A stretch of 64,000 nt of DNA from Agrobacterium sp. AGB01 (GTDB taxonomy: Bacteria > Pseudomonadota > Alphaproteobacteria > Rhizobiales > Rhizobiaceae). Each line of letters begins with the position of its first letter. Positions within the stretch are counted from its first letter, which is position 1. The position numbers and the translations under genes are program-made. The stretch spans positions 372,001 through 436,000 of the forward strand of contig NZ_JACVAB010000001.1 in NCBI RefSeq assembly GCF_014851585.1. Reading direction: 5' to 3'. Shown here piece by piece: positions 26,238 through 35,389 of the stretch. A model generated the notes under the pieces. The model had not been told where the DNA came from and ran no database searches. It worked only from the letters and a program-made list of their open reading frames with translations.

Positions 26238-27326
26238 ATGACTTATAGTGTTTCCATCCAAGAGCTTTCTCTGTCCTTCGGTGCTGTAACCGTGCTGGAA
26301 AATCTCAACCTCGATATTCACGAGGGTGAATTTCTGGTGCTGCTCGGTTCATCCGGTTGCGGCAAGTCAACCCTTTTGAATTGCATTGCCGGTTTGCTGG
26401 AACCGACCGACGGGCAGATTTTCATCAAGGAACGCAACGTCACCTGGGAGGAACCAAAGGATCGCGGCATCGGCATGGTGTTCCAGTCCTATGCGCTTTA
26501 TCCGCAGATGACGGTAGAAAAAAACCTGTCCTTTGGTCTGCAAGTGGCAAAGGTTCCGCAGGCAGAAATTGACCGTCGCGTCGCACGTGCGGCTGAAATT
26601 CTGCAGATACAGCCGCTACTCAAACGCAAACCATCGGCCCTGTCAGGCGGTCAGCGCCAGCGCGTGGCAATCGGTCGTGCATTGGTACGCGATGTTGACG
26701 TGTTCCTGTTCGACGAACCCCTGTCCAACCTCGATGCCAAGCTGCGCTCGGAACTGCGCGTTGAGATCAAGCGCTTGCACCAGTCGCTCAAGAACACCAT
26801 GATCTACGTGACCCACGACCAGATCGAGGCACTGACACTGGCCGACCGTATCGCGATCATGAAAAGCGGCGTTATCCAGCAACTTGATGATCCTATTGCC
26901 ATCTATAACCGGCCCAAAAACCTGTTCGTAGCTGGTTTCATCGGTTCGCCGTCCATGAACTTCTTGCGGGGAGAGCTGGTGGCAAAAGATGGAGGCACGG
27001 CCTTCGTCACCAACGGCGTGAGCTTTAGTCTTGCCGGCTACCAGACATCGGAACCACTCGCCGCCGGCCGCCCGGTCATTCTGGGTATTCGCCCTGAACA
27101 TATCCGTGTTGATGAGCAGATATCCGGCGGCGAAGTTCACGAGGCAATTGTCGACATCGAGGAGCCGATGGGTGCCGACAATCTGCTCTGGCTGAAACTT
27201 GCCGACCATACGCTGTCGGTGCGGATCGGTGGTCACCGACGTTATTCACCGGGCAGCAAGGTGCGGCTCGGTGTGGATATGTCGATGGCATCGCTGTTCG
27301 ACGCGGCCACTGAAAACCGCATCTGA
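26238..27326 (+). CDS. Sugar ABC transporter ATP-binding protein (MalK/UgpC-like)
   Basis: A 362-aa ATPase with Walker A GSSGCGKST, Q-loop VFQSYALYPQMTV, signature LSGGQRQRVAIGRALVRD, Walker B VFLFDEPLSNLD and switch His in THDQIEALTLADR. The C-terminal regulatory OB/TOBE domain (ILGIRPEHI) is of the MalK/UgpC type. The ATG at 26238 follows AAAGGG. It energises the two preceding permeases. Confidence 0.94.
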   Translation: MTYSVSIQELSLSFGAVTVLENLNLDIHEGEFLVLLGSSGCGKSTLLNCIAGLLEPTDGQIFIKERNVTWEEPKDRGIGMVFQSYALYPQMTVEKNLSFGLQVAKVPQAEIDRRVARAAEILQIQPLLKRKPSALSGGQRQRVAIGRALVRDVDVFLFDEPLSNLDAKLRSELRVEIKRLHQSLKNTMIYVTHDQIEALTLADRIAIMKSGVIQQLDDPIAIYNRPKNLFVAGFIGSPSMNFLRGELVAKDGGTAFVTNGVSFSLAGYQTSEPLAAGRPVILGIRPEHIRVDEQISGGEVHEAIVDIEEPMGADNLLWLKLADHTLSVRIGGHRRYSPGSKVRLGVDMSMASLFDAATENRI

Positions 27327-27373
27327 TCCCTTTCCCGACACCCAAATATTGATGACATTGAGGAGACTTGGAA

Positions 27374-28135
27374 ATGACAACACTTGGCTTTCAGCTTTAC
27401 AGCGCCCGCAATTTTCCGCCGCTTTCCGAAATTCTAAAAAAGCTGTCCAAGGCCGGTTATCGTGAAGTCGAGGGATATGGTGGCATTTACGCCACCATGG
27501 ATGATGCAGCACTCACACAATTCCGCGCTGAGTTGGATGCCAACGGGCTGACCATGCCAACCGGCCATTTCGGCATCGACATGCTCGAAAAGGAAACCGA
27601 CCGGGCGCTCGCCGTTGCCCGCATTCTGGGCATTGAAGCCGTTTATTGCCCCTATCTGCTGCCAGACCAGCGCCCCAGTGATGCGGCTGGCTGGTTTGCC
27701 TTTGGGCAGCGTTTGCAGGCAGCCAGCAAACCATTCCGTGATGCTGGCCTGACCTTCGGCTGGCACAATCATGATTTCGAGTTTCACACGCTGGCGGATG
27801 GTTCGACACCGCAGGAACAGATTCTCGCCGGTGGTCCTGAACTGAGCTGGGAAGCCGATATCGCCTGGATTATCAGGGGTGGGGCTGACCCATTTGCGTG
27901 GATTGAAAGCTACGGCAAACGCATCACTGCTGTCCACGTCAAGGATATCGCGCCGTCAGGCCAGAATGCCAATGAAGATGGTTGGGCAGACCTCGGCCAC
28001 GGCACTGTGGAATGGCAAAAGCTGATCGCTGCGCTGAAGAACACCTCGGTCAAACACTTCGTGCTGGAGCACGACAATCCGTCCGATATCGACCGCCTGA
28101 TGGAACGGTCGATTGCATCTTTCAATGCCTACTGA
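27374..28135 (+). CDS. Sugar phosphate isomerase/epimerase-like TIM-barrel enzyme
   Basis: A 253-aa AP endonuclease-2/xylose-isomerase-like TIM-barrel protein. Metal-site segments are FGWHNHDFEF, WEADIAWI, VHVKDI and the C-terminal FVLEHDNPSDI. The ATG at 27374 follows GAGGAGACTTGG. Such proteins in sugar operons act as isomerases, epimerases or, as found for some relatives, keto-glycoside hydrolases/lyases. Here it sits between the transporter and a dehydrogenase, suggesting a role after sugar oxidation; the reaction is not known. Confidence 0.82.
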   Translation: MTTLGFQLYSARNFPPLSEILKKLSKAGYREVEGYGGIYATMDDAALTQFRAELDANGLTMPTGHFGIDMLEKETDRALAVARILGIEAVYCPYLLPDQRPSDAAGWFAFGQRLQAASKPFRDAGLTFGWHNHDFEFHTLADGSTPQEQILAGGPELSWEADIAWIIRGGADPFAWIESYGKRITAVHVKDIAPSGQNANEDGWADLGHGTVEWQKLIAALKNTSVKHFVLEHDNPSDIDRLMERSIASFNAY

Positions 28136-28156
28136 TTTTCATACTGGAGCATCATC

Positions 28157-29290
28157 ATGGCCAAAGAGCTTGGCGTCGGCATCATTGGATGCGGTAATAT
28201 CTCGACCACCTATTTCTCTCTCGCTCCGCTGTTCAAGGGGCTGAAAATTCTTGCCTGCGCCGATTTGAACCGCAATGCAGCCGAGCTGAAAGCGGAAGAA
28301 TATGGTGTGAAGGCACAGTCCATTCCCGAACTGCTGGCCAACAGTGAGATTGACGTCATCGTCAACCTTACCATTCCCGCCGCGCATTTCTCGGTCTCTA
28401 AGGCTATTCTTGAAGCGGGCAAACATGTCTATTCCGAAAAGCCGCTGGTTTTGACGCTAGAGGAAGGCGAAGAGCTTCGAAAAGTTGCCGCTGAGAAAAA
28501 ATTGTCTGTTGGCTGCGCGCCCGATACATTCCTGGGCGGCTCACATCAGCTTGCCCGTAAATATATCGATGAAGGTCGCGTCGGGCGTATCACATCAGGC
28601 ACATGTCATGTCATGAGCCCCGGCATGGAAATGTGGCATCCGAATCCCGGCTTTTTCTTTGTGGCCGGGGGCGGGCCGATCCTTGATCTTGGCCCTTATT
28701 ACATCGCTAACCTCATCAATCTGCTTGGTCCCGTAAAACGCGTTGCCGCCCTGACATCGATGGCCAACACAACCCGCACCATCACCAGCCAGCCGCTGGC
28801 CGGACAGACGATACCGGTGGAAACACCCACCAACATTCATGCGTTGTTGGAATTCGTCAGCGGTGCGACCATCACGCTGTCGGCCAGTTGGGATGTCTGG
28901 TCACACCGTCACGCCAATATGGAGCTTTATGGCACCGGAGGCTCGCTCTATGTGCCGGACCCCAACTTCTTCGGCGGAGTGGTGGAAGCCAGCGGCCAGA
29001 ACAAGGATATCGAGCCGCTTGAAGATTGGGAGCATCCATTCGGTAAAGCCAATCAGGAAAGTCCGCAGGGGCCACGTGCCAATTACCGCACCGCAGGTCT
29101 CGCCGATATGGCCATGGCGCTGATTGAGGGGCGGGATGCCCGTTGCTCGCTGGAGCGTGCGCTGCACGGCATCGATGTCATGACCTCAATCCTGAAGTCG
29201 GGAGAGGAAGGTCGTTTCATCGACATGACAACGACATGCACGCAACCGGCTGCTCTTGGTATCGAAGAAGCGCAAAAGCTGCTGCGTTAA
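28157..29290 (+). CDS. Gfo/Idh/MocA-family sugar oxidoreductase
   Basis: A 377-aa NAD(P)-dependent dehydrogenase. The N-terminal Rossmann fold starts GVGIIGCGNISTTYFSLAPLFKGLKILACADLN, and the catalytic lysine lies in VYSEKPLVLTLEEGEELR. The C-terminal domain has GPILDLGPYYIANLINLLG with the active-site Asp/Tyr cluster. It probably oxidises or reduces a sugar ring carbonyl of the transported glycoside. It is separated by 21 bp from the isomerase-like gene and 18 bp from the GH43 gene, so all are one operon. Confidence 0.88.
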   Translation: MAKELGVGIIGCGNISTTYFSLAPLFKGLKILACADLNRNAAELKAEEYGVKAQSIPELLANSEIDVIVNLTIPAAHFSVSKAILEAGKHVYSEKPLVLTLEEGEELRKVAAEKKLSVGCAPDTFLGGSHQLARKYIDEGRVGRITSGTCHVMSPGMEMWHPNPGFFFVAGGGPILDLGPYYIANLINLLGPVKRVAALTSMANTTRTITSQPLAGQTIPVETPTNIHALLEFVSGATITLSASWDVWSHRHANMELYGTGGSLYVPDPNFFGGVVEASGQNKDIEPLEDWEHPFGKANQESPQGPRANYRTAGLADMAMALIEGRDARCSLERALHGIDVMTSILKSGEEGRFIDMTTTCTQPAALGIEEAQKLLR

Positions 29291-29308
29291 ATTCGTGGGG
29301 AGGAAGAC

Positions 29309-30925
29309 ATGATCCGCAATCCTGTTTTGTCGGGGTTTAACCCCGACCCGTCCATATGCCGTGTCGGTGAGGATTATTACATCGCGACATCCACTTTCGA
29401 GTGGTATCCGGGCGTGCAAATCCACCACTCACGCGATCTGGTCAACTGGACCCTGGTACGCAGACCGCTGGAACGCGCCAGCCAGCTCGACATGCGCGGT
29501 AACCCTGACAGTTGCGGCATCTGGGCACCGTGCCTGTCCTATGCGGATGGCCGCTTCTGGCTGGTCTACACCGATGTCAAACGTTACGACGGCAACTTCA
29601 AGGATGCCCATAACTACATCGTCACATCAGACACCATTGAAGGTGCGTGGTCGGATCCGGTCTACGTCAACTCATCCGGTTTTGACCCGACGTTGTTTCA
29701 TGACGATGACGGGCGCAAATGGTTCCTCAACATGCAGTGGAACCACCGCACCGAAAGTTACGGTGGCGCACCGAAACATCCGGCCTTTGATGGCATCCTA
29801 TTGCAGGAATGGGATGCTGCAAGTGGCAAGCTGATCGGCCCGGTCAAAAACATCTTTCCCGGCAGCCCGCTAGGGCTTGTGGAAGGGCCGCACATCTTTA
29901 AGCGCAATGGCTGGTATTACCTGACCACGGCGGAAGGTGGCACGGGCTACGACCATGCTGTCACCATGGCGCGGTCCCGTTCGCTGGATGGTCCCTATGA
30001 GATGCACCCGAATGTCCATCTGATCACCTCAAAAGACAATCCGGAGGCGATGCTACAAAGGGCAGGGCACGGGCAATATGTCGAAACGCCAGATGGCGAG
30101 GCCTATCACACGCATCTATGCGGCAGACCCGTACCGCCGAAACGGCGTTGTACACTTGGCCGTGAAACGGCAATCCAAAAATGTGTATGGCGCGATGACT
30201 GGCTGTATCTGGCGCAAGGCGGTGTCGTACCCGCTGTCGAGGTGCCGTCTCCGACTTCAGCCACTCGCAAACGGGAAGAGGCCAATATTCACCACAGATT
30301 TGAAACGCCGCAATTGCCAGAGGATTTCCAGTGGTTGCGGTCGCCCTATCCTGAGCGGCTTTTCAGCCTGACTGAGCGTGCTGGGCATTTGCGATTGTTC
30401 GGACGTGAAAGCATCGGCTCTTGGTTTGACCAGTCGCTGGTGGCTCGGCGCCAGCAACATCACTCCTTCCGGGCCGAAACCGTGGTGGAGTTTTCACCCG
30501 ATACCTACCAGCAGGTGGCGGGTCTCACCCATTATTATAATCGCCACAAGTTTCATGCGCTTGCTGTCACGCTGCATGAAAAGCTGGGACGGGTCGTCAC
30601 CATCCTGTCATGCCCGGGCGACTTTCCACACGGTCGCTTGAGCTTTCCAATTGGCGGCGGCGTCACTGTTCCTGAGGGGCCAATTCATCTGGCGATGGAA
30701 GTGGAAGGCAACGATCTGCTGTTCTTCTGGCGCAGCCATTCAGCACCCACTTGGCAGCCGGTTGGGCCTGTTCTTGATGCCGGTGTCGTCTCGGATGAGG
30801 GTGGGCGCGGTGAACACGGCTCATTCACAGGTGCTTTTGTCGGCATGTTCGCTTTCGATACATCTGGTCGCGGACAGCCGGCTGATTTTGAAAGCTTTGC
30901 CTACAGCATCACCGACAGGGAATGA
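29309..30925 (+). CDS. Glycoside hydrolase family 43 beta-xylosidase/arabinofuranosidase
   Basis: A 538-aa cytoplasmic (no signal peptide) GH43 enzyme with the five-bladed propeller at residues 1-310 and the C-terminal beta-sandwich (GH43_C2-like) after about 330. Catalytic residues match XynB-type enzymes: general base Asp13 (SGFNPDPSICRVG), pKa modulator Asp126 (SGFDPTLFHDDDG) and acid Glu192 (GLVEGPHIFKRNG). It likely cleaves xylo-oligosaccharides or aryl-xylosides after uptake. A GGGGAGGAAG ribosome-binding site precedes the ATG. It ends the operon. Confidence 0.9.
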   Translation: MIRNPVLSGFNPDPSICRVGEDYYIATSTFEWYPGVQIHHSRDLVNWTLVRRPLERASQLDMRGNPDSCGIWAPCLSYADGRFWLVYTDVKRYDGNFKDAHNYIVTSDTIEGAWSDPVYVNSSGFDPTLFHDDDGRKWFLNMQWNHRTESYGGAPKHPAFDGILLQEWDAASGKLIGPVKNIFPGSPLGLVEGPHIFKRNGWYYLTTAEGGTGYDHAVTMARSRSLDGPYEMHPNVHLITSKDNPEAMLQRAGHGQYVETPDGEAYHTHLCGRPVPPKRRCTLGRETAIQKCVWRDDWLYLAQGGVVPAVEVPSPTSATRKREEANIHHRFETPQLPEDFQWLRSPYPERLFSLTERAGHLRLFGRESIGSWFDQSLVARRQQHHSFRAETVVEFSPDTYQQVAGLTHYYNRHKFHALAVTLHEKLGRVVTILSCPGDFPHGRLSFPIGGGVTVPEGPIHLAMEVEGNDLLFFWRSHSAPTWQPVGPVLDAGVVSDEGGRGEHGSFTGAFVGMFAFDTSGRGQPADFESFAYSITDRE

Positions 30926-30931
30926 CATGGA

Positions 30932-30959
30932 CGGGTAGTCTGCGAAACAGGCTACCCGC
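30932..30959. terminator. Hairpin between convergent GH43 and Ldh-family genes
   Basis: An 11-bp stem CGGGTAGTCTG / CAGGCTACCCG with a GAAA-like loop and one wobble pair. It has no proper T run on either strand, so its strength as a terminator is doubtful. Confidence 0.4.
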
Positions 30960-30970
30960 TCGTTACATTG

Positions 30971-32011
30971 TCAGGCCGGGACGGCGGCTTTCAGCTCGGA
31001 AAGCATCGCGCGCAGATCCACCAACAGAGCGGCCTGCACAGGCAGGCCTTTGTCCTTGTTGCGGTCGCGGGCTTCATAACGACGCTGCGATGGCAGGCGC
31101 GCGCCCTGATCGGTAATCGAGCTGAACAGTTTTTCAGCCCGTCCCATGCTTTCCGTCATGCTCGCGCCGAGGAAGGACTGCGGATCAAGCGCAATCAGCA
31201 ATTCGCCGTGGCACGGGGTTACCCCCGCACCATCGTCAAATTCCATCGATTCCGAACTCATCATGTCGTTGATCAATGGACCGGCCAACAGCTCGACCAT
31301 CGCCGAAAGTGCGGAGCCCTTGTGACCACCGAAGGTCAACATAGCTCCGTTGAGGGCAGCTTCAGCGTCCGTTGTTGGATTGCCTTCGGCGTCGATGGCC
31401 CAGCCGAGCGGGATCGGTTTTCCGGCCCGGCGGTGCAATTCGATTTCACCACGCGCTGACGCGCTGGTCGCAAAGTCGAAAATGAACGGATGTTTGCCAG
31501 CCCGTGGCCACCCGAAGGCAAATGGATTGGTGCCGAAGGACGGTTTGGTGCCGCCAGCTGGCGCTACCCAGCAGTGGCTGGGGGTAACGGCAAAGGACAC
31601 CAGACCCGCGTCAGCCAGCGCTTCAACCTCTGGCCAAAGCGCTGAGAAGTGGAAGCAGTTATTGATTGCCATGGCGGCAACACCCTGCTTTTTGGTTTTC
31701 TCGATGAAATGCGGCAGGCCGGCATGGAAGCCCATCAATGAATACCCGTAGTGGGAATTGACGCGCACGATACCCGGCGTTTCCGTATCCACTGTTGGCT
31801 CGGCATTGGGATCAACTTTGCCGATCTGCAGGGTTTTGACACAGCCCATTAGGCGGTAGAGGCCATGAGAATGGCACTCATCCTGCTGCGCTTTCAGGAC
31901 AGAAGCAGCAATCGTTTCTGCATGACCTTTCGAAAACCCGGCAAGTGTCAGCAATTCAAGGCTTAGGGCGCGGGCTTCTTCAAAAGAAATATACTCGATC
32001 GCTTGGGTCAT
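30971..32011 (-). CDS. Ldh-family (malate/lactate dehydrogenase type 2) oxidoreductase
   Basis: A 346-aa NAD(P)H-dependent reductase of the Ldh_2 fold, the group containing delta-1-piperideine-2-carboxylate/pyrroline-2-carboxylate reductase, ureidoglycolate and sulfolactate dehydrogenases. Typical segments are DECHSHGLYRLMGCVKTL, INNCFHFSALWPEVEALA, FGTNPFAFGWPR, and LTFGGHKGSALSAMVELLAG. HSHG contains the catalytic histidine. The neighbour is an M24 peptidase, and the pair may act in (hydroxy)proline or D-amino acid metabolism; this is inference. Confidence 0.8.
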   Translation of the reverse strand: MTQAIEYISFEEARALSLELLTLAGFSKGHAETIAASVLKAQQDECHSHGLYRLMGCVKTLQIGKVDPNAEPTVDTETPGIVRVNSHYGYSLMGFHAGLPHFIEKTKKQGVAAMAINNCFHFSALWPEVEALADAGLVSFAVTPSHCWVAPAGGTKPSFGTNPFAFGWPRAGKHPFIFDFATSASARGEIELHRRAGKPIPLGWAIDAEGNPTTDAEAALNGAMLTFGGHKGSALSAMVELLAGPLINDMMSSESMEFDDGAGVTPCHGELLIALDPQSFLGASMTESMGRAEKLFSSITDQGARLPSQRRYEARDRNKDKGLPVQAALLVDLRAMLSELKAAVPA

Positions 32012-32117
32012 CTGTCACTCCTGCAGACTAATTTTTGTAGGTTTTTCGTGCCCGTACACTACCGCTTCGCCACACAAATGGAAGCGAAGCGGCAACACAT
32101 TCCCTGTTGATTTGCGC

Positions 32118-33257
32118 TTACGCAAACGGTTCTGCTGGACCCTTGGCCGGCTGCGTAAACCAGTGGGCACCATCGTCCGCCATGTAGATATGATCCTCAA
32201 GCCGAATGCCGAACTTACCGGGGAAAACGATCATCGGTTCATTGGAGAAACACATGCCGGTTGCCAGTTTGGTCTGGTTGCCTCTGACGATGTAGGGCTC
32301 TTCATGAATTTCAAGCCCAAGTCCATGACCTGCTCGGTGCGGTAGACCAGGAAGCTGATAATCTGGTCCAAGTCCATGGCGGGACATCACTCCGCGGGCT
32401 GCGTCATCAAGGCTTGCGCAGGAAGCGCCAAGCTTCGCCGCATCGAAAACAGCCTGCTGTGCTTCACGCTCGATTGCCCAACCCGCGGCAAATTCTTTGG
32501 TTGGCTCATCGATCATGTATGTGCGTGTCAGATCGGAGTGATAACCGTCAATGCGCGTACCGGTATCAACAAGAATGACATCGCCGGCTACAAGCGTCTG
32601 ATCGCCGTCGGCACCATGCGGCAGCGAGGTGGCCAAGCCGAAAGAGACAATGCAGAAAGTAGACGATGAACCGGCCAGTTCGCGGTGCCGCTCATCTATG
32701 AACCGAACGACTTCCGATGCCCGAATGCCCGGTTTCATGATCGCATGGGCCTGCCGGTGAATGTCCAGCGTCAGATCCATCGCATATTTGATGATGGCAA
32801 TTTCAGCTGCCGATTTGCAAAGACGCAGATTGCGGATCAACCGTCCGCCATCGGCAAGCCGCTCGGCACCAACAGCCTTAGCCAGTGCGTGATAGATGAA
32901 CAGCGGCAGAGCATCGTCCAGTGCCAGTTTTTCTGATGGCTTCAGCTGTGCAGCAACAAGTTCTGCCGGTGATTGGTCTTCTTCCCATGTCAGGATTTCG
33001 CCGGGCAGATGAGGCAGCGTTTCAACACGGCTCTTTTCAAAGCCCGGTACTATGTAGAAAAGCCCGTCCTGCGTCACCAATGCGCCAAGCAGTCTTTCAC
33101 TCTGGTGCCAATGCAAACCGGTGAAATATAGCAGGCTATCGGACGCGCCGAGCAAAGTAGCGGAAATGCCGTGCGCACCCATGGTTTCACGAAGTTTTTT
33201 CAATCTCGACAGGCGTTCGTCATCTTGAATGAAGGCAGGTGGATTTTTCTGAAACAT
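32118..33257 (-). CDS. M24-family metallopeptidase (Xaa-Pro aminopeptidase/creatinase-like)
   Basis: A 379-aa pita-bread enzyme with the N-terminal creatinase domain (residues 1-150) and the catalytic domain after it. Metal ligands are present: Asp in VDTGTRIDGYHSDLTRTYM (two), His in LPHRAGHGLGLEIHE, Glu in SNEPMIV and Glu in GIRLEDHIYM. It should hydrolyse Xaa-Pro peptides, although M24B members also include ectoine/arginine-derived amide hydrolases. It lies 106 bp upstream of the Ldh-family gene on the same strand. Confidence 0.85.
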   Translation of the reverse strand: MFQKNPPAFIQDDERLSRLKKLRETMGAHGISATLLGASDSLLYFTGLHWHQSERLLGALVTQDGLFYIVPGFEKSRVETLPHLPGEILTWEEDQSPAELVAAQLKPSEKLALDDALPLFIYHALAKAVGAERLADGGRLIRNLRLCKSAAEIAIIKYAMDLTLDIHRQAHAIMKPGIRASEVVRFIDERHRELAGSSSTFCIVSFGLATSLPHGADGDQTLVAGDVILVDTGTRIDGYHSDLTRTYMIDEPTKEFAAGWAIEREAQQAVFDAAKLGASCASLDDAARGVMSRHGLGPDYQLPGLPHRAGHGLGLEIHEEPYIVRGNQTKLATGMCFSNEPMIVFPGKFGIRLEDHIYMADDGAHWFTQPAKGPAEPFA

Positions 33258-33506
33258 GACATTCCATTCCGGCAGGATTTTCAGGTGGGTAGTTGGATGC
33301 GGCGAAGACTAGATGGTTGTGCGCATTTTGTCGACAGCAAACGGATATCTTTGCTTCAGACGCGGGGGCGGTCAATTTCAATAACAAGCTATGGAACAGG
33401 ACAGTTTCGGGAAAGCGAATAGGTGTAGCTAACAATGATAACTTTGGGCGTATTGCATCTGGATGCATTGCGTTTGCTGGAACTGTGAGCGACTGCGGAG
33501 AAAAAA

Positions 33507-34721
33507 ATGTCCTCGACACAACCTATAATCTTGTCGATTTGTGTCCCCACATATAACCGGCAGTTTCTGCTTGAGCGCAACGTCACATTCCATTTGGATT
33601 CGTTTCGCAGACTGGGAATTCCGTTTGAAATCGTCATCGTTGACGACTGCTCGACGGATAATACACCTGCTTATATCGCCTCGATTTCCGACAATCCGGA
33701 AATCAACGCTTTCCGGCGTGTGAAGAATTCTGGCTTTGTCAGCAACTATTCGTTCGCCATGCAGCGCGCCCGCGGCCGTTATGCCGTGTTCCTCGGTGAC
33801 GACGATCTGTTGATCCCGGAAAAGGTTGTCGAATATGTGCGCCTGATGGAGCAGGATCCGGCGCTCGGTGTCATTCAGGCCCCGTGGATGCTGGTTGATG
33901 GCCGTAACAACGCCAACACCGACATGGGCCCATTCTACCGCCTGCCTGGCCCGATCCGCCACAGCAAGGGCAACTTCCTGTCGATGCTGGACATGATCCT
34001 CAACTATCATGTCTTCCCGGAATTCATGATCATTCGTCGCAGTGTGCTGGCAAAGGCGATTTCCAGCCCGACGCCATTTATCTTCTGGGCATTCCTCTAC
34101 ACCACCCGCGCGCTCGAAGGCGGCGACATTATGTTCGTGCCAGAGCCATTTGCGCGCGTAACGGCTGTCTCCGATGATCCGCGCCAGCAACAGGGCAACA
34201 AGGAATGCATGTTCCTGTGGGATACCTATCGCGGTGGCATCGAATATCTGGTGTCACGCGCTGCACAGGTCAATCCGTTCAGCCCGGATGAAAAAGTATC
34301 GCTGAATGCCCGTATCCTAAAATTCATGATGATGCGTCAGGCCGTTGCGCTGCGCCTTCATGTCGAGGCAGGAAACTGGCCGGAAGCCTACATCATGTAC
34401 CACCGCATGGCGGCCCATGAGCAGATGCCACTGTCGCCAGACGCATTTGGCCAGATCTGCAAACTGGCCGGCGTTGTCACGGCGGCGCGTGAAGCAACAG
34501 AGTTCTCGAATGAACCGATCATTCTTGATCCAATGATCGAAACCACAACGCTGAACCTGCTGCCGCAGGATATTCGCGCACGGATGACCTACCCGGTTGA
34601 AGGTGGGGCGAAGTCGCAGGAGCCACGCGCCTATCTGCGCTTTAACCCGGCATTCCCGGAAAATCCCGGCCCGAAGGACGGTATCTTTGATATCCGAGAA
34701 TACATCGCCCAATTCGGCTGA
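33507..34721 (+). CDS. Family 2 glycosyltransferase
   Basis: A 404-aa GT2 (GT-A fold) enzyme. The nucleotide-sugar site opens ILSICVPTYNRQFLLERNV, followed by IVIVDDCSTDNTPAYIAS and the DXD-like FLGDDDLLIPEKV. The C-terminal 150 residues are a variable, alpha-rich domain with a characteristic end (PRAYLRFNPAFPENPG). A GCGGAG ribosome-binding site precedes the ATG. It abuts the flagellar region where fliF/visN/visR lie in Agrobacterium and Sinorhizobium as I recall. A role in flagellin or surface glycan modification is plausible but unproven; donor and acceptor are unknown. Confidence 0.85.
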   Translation: MSSTQPIILSICVPTYNRQFLLERNVTFHLDSFRRLGIPFEIVIVDDCSTDNTPAYIASISDNPEINAFRRVKNSGFVSNYSFAMQRARGRYAVFLGDDDLLIPEKVVEYVRLMEQDPALGVIQAPWMLVDGRNNANTDMGPFYRLPGPIRHSKGNFLSMLDMILNYHVFPEFMIIRRSVLAKAISSPTPFIFWAFLYTTRALEGGDIMFVPEPFARVTAVSDDPRQQQGNKECMFLWDTYRGGIEYLVSRAAQVNPFSPDEKVSLNARILKFMMMRQAVALRLHVEAGNWPEAYIMYHRMAAHEQMPLSPDAFGQICKLAGVVTAAREATEFSNEPIILDPMIETTTLNLLPQDIRARMTYPVEGGAKSQEPRAYLRFNPAFPENPGPKDGIFDIREYIAQFG

Positions 34722-34742
34722 TCGTTTCGATCTTTCAGACAT

Positions 34743-34780
34743 TAAAACCTGCGCGGAAAAGCTCCGTGCAGGTTTTTTTA
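34743..34780 (+). terminator. Terminator of the GT2 gene
   Basis: Stem AAAACCTGC...GCAGGTTTT, with an inner CGGA/TCCG pair, followed by seven Ts. Confidence 0.88.
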
Positions 34781-34811
34781 TGCCAGCAGTCTGGAGAATA
34801 ACCAAAGAAAA

Positions 34812-34846
34812 CGAAAAGACCCGGAAATCGCTATGATTTCCGGGTC
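34812..34846 (-). terminator. Terminator of the leftward flagellar operon
   Basis: A 12-bp perfect stem GACCCGGAAATC (34818-34829) / GATTTCCGGGTC (34835-34846). On the minus strand it is followed by TTTTCGTTTTCTTT. It lies 98 bp past the last leftward gene. Confidence 0.85.
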
Positions 34847-34943
34847 GTAGAAAGGCTCAGAGATGAGGACGCCGCTGTTTCTATGTCCAAAAAGACGTTG
34901 TCAGGGCACTTTCATACGGTTGATAAACCGGGGCCAAACCGCG

Positions 34944-35381
34944 TTAAGCCAATTGACCGGTTTTGCGCGTCACAAAACGTGCCTCACGCAGGCTGCGTTT
35001 CAGAAACTCCGTATTGATATCCGGATTATCAGACGCATTCTGGAACGATATATGGTTGATATCGATCGCCGCAAACTCATCAGCAAGATGCAGTTGCGCG
35101 TAAATTGTCACTCCGAGCGGTTTAAGCTCAAGATCAAGAACTACCGTAGGAACGCCGTCCCACTCGAGCTTGTATTCCCCGCCCGCGCCGAAATTGACTG
35201 TGCCTGGATGGAAATACAGTTCAGCCGCAGAAGCAACCAGATCGGCAAGGCTCCCGTAGCATTCGAAACGCAGCAGAGAGATCAAGTCCGCTGGATCGAG
35301 GAGCCGTAGTTCCGAAGCGACCGGGCTAAGGGCTTCAGCAACAATTTGTTCTCGTTGTTCTGTGTAGGGGCATTTTTTCAT
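34944..35381 (-). CDS. Conserved hypothetical protein following flhB
   Basis: A 145-aa soluble protein with no signal or membrane segment: CPYTEQREQIVAEALSPVASELRLLDPADL at the start, a beta-rich centre (EYKLEWDGVPTVVLDLELKPLGVTIYAQLHL) and a basic end. It starts 8 bp after the flhB stop and is the last gene of the leftward flagellar unit. I recognise no domain. Position suggests a motility accessory role. Confidence 0.65.
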   Translation of the reverse strand: MKKCPYTEQREQIVAEALSPVASELRLLDPADLISLLRFECYGSLADLVASAAELYFHPGTVNFGAGGEYKLEWDGVPTVVLDLELKPLGVTIYAQLHLADEFAAIDINHISFQNASDNPDINTEFLKRSLREARFVTRKTGQLA

Positions 35382-35389
35382 TCGTATTA

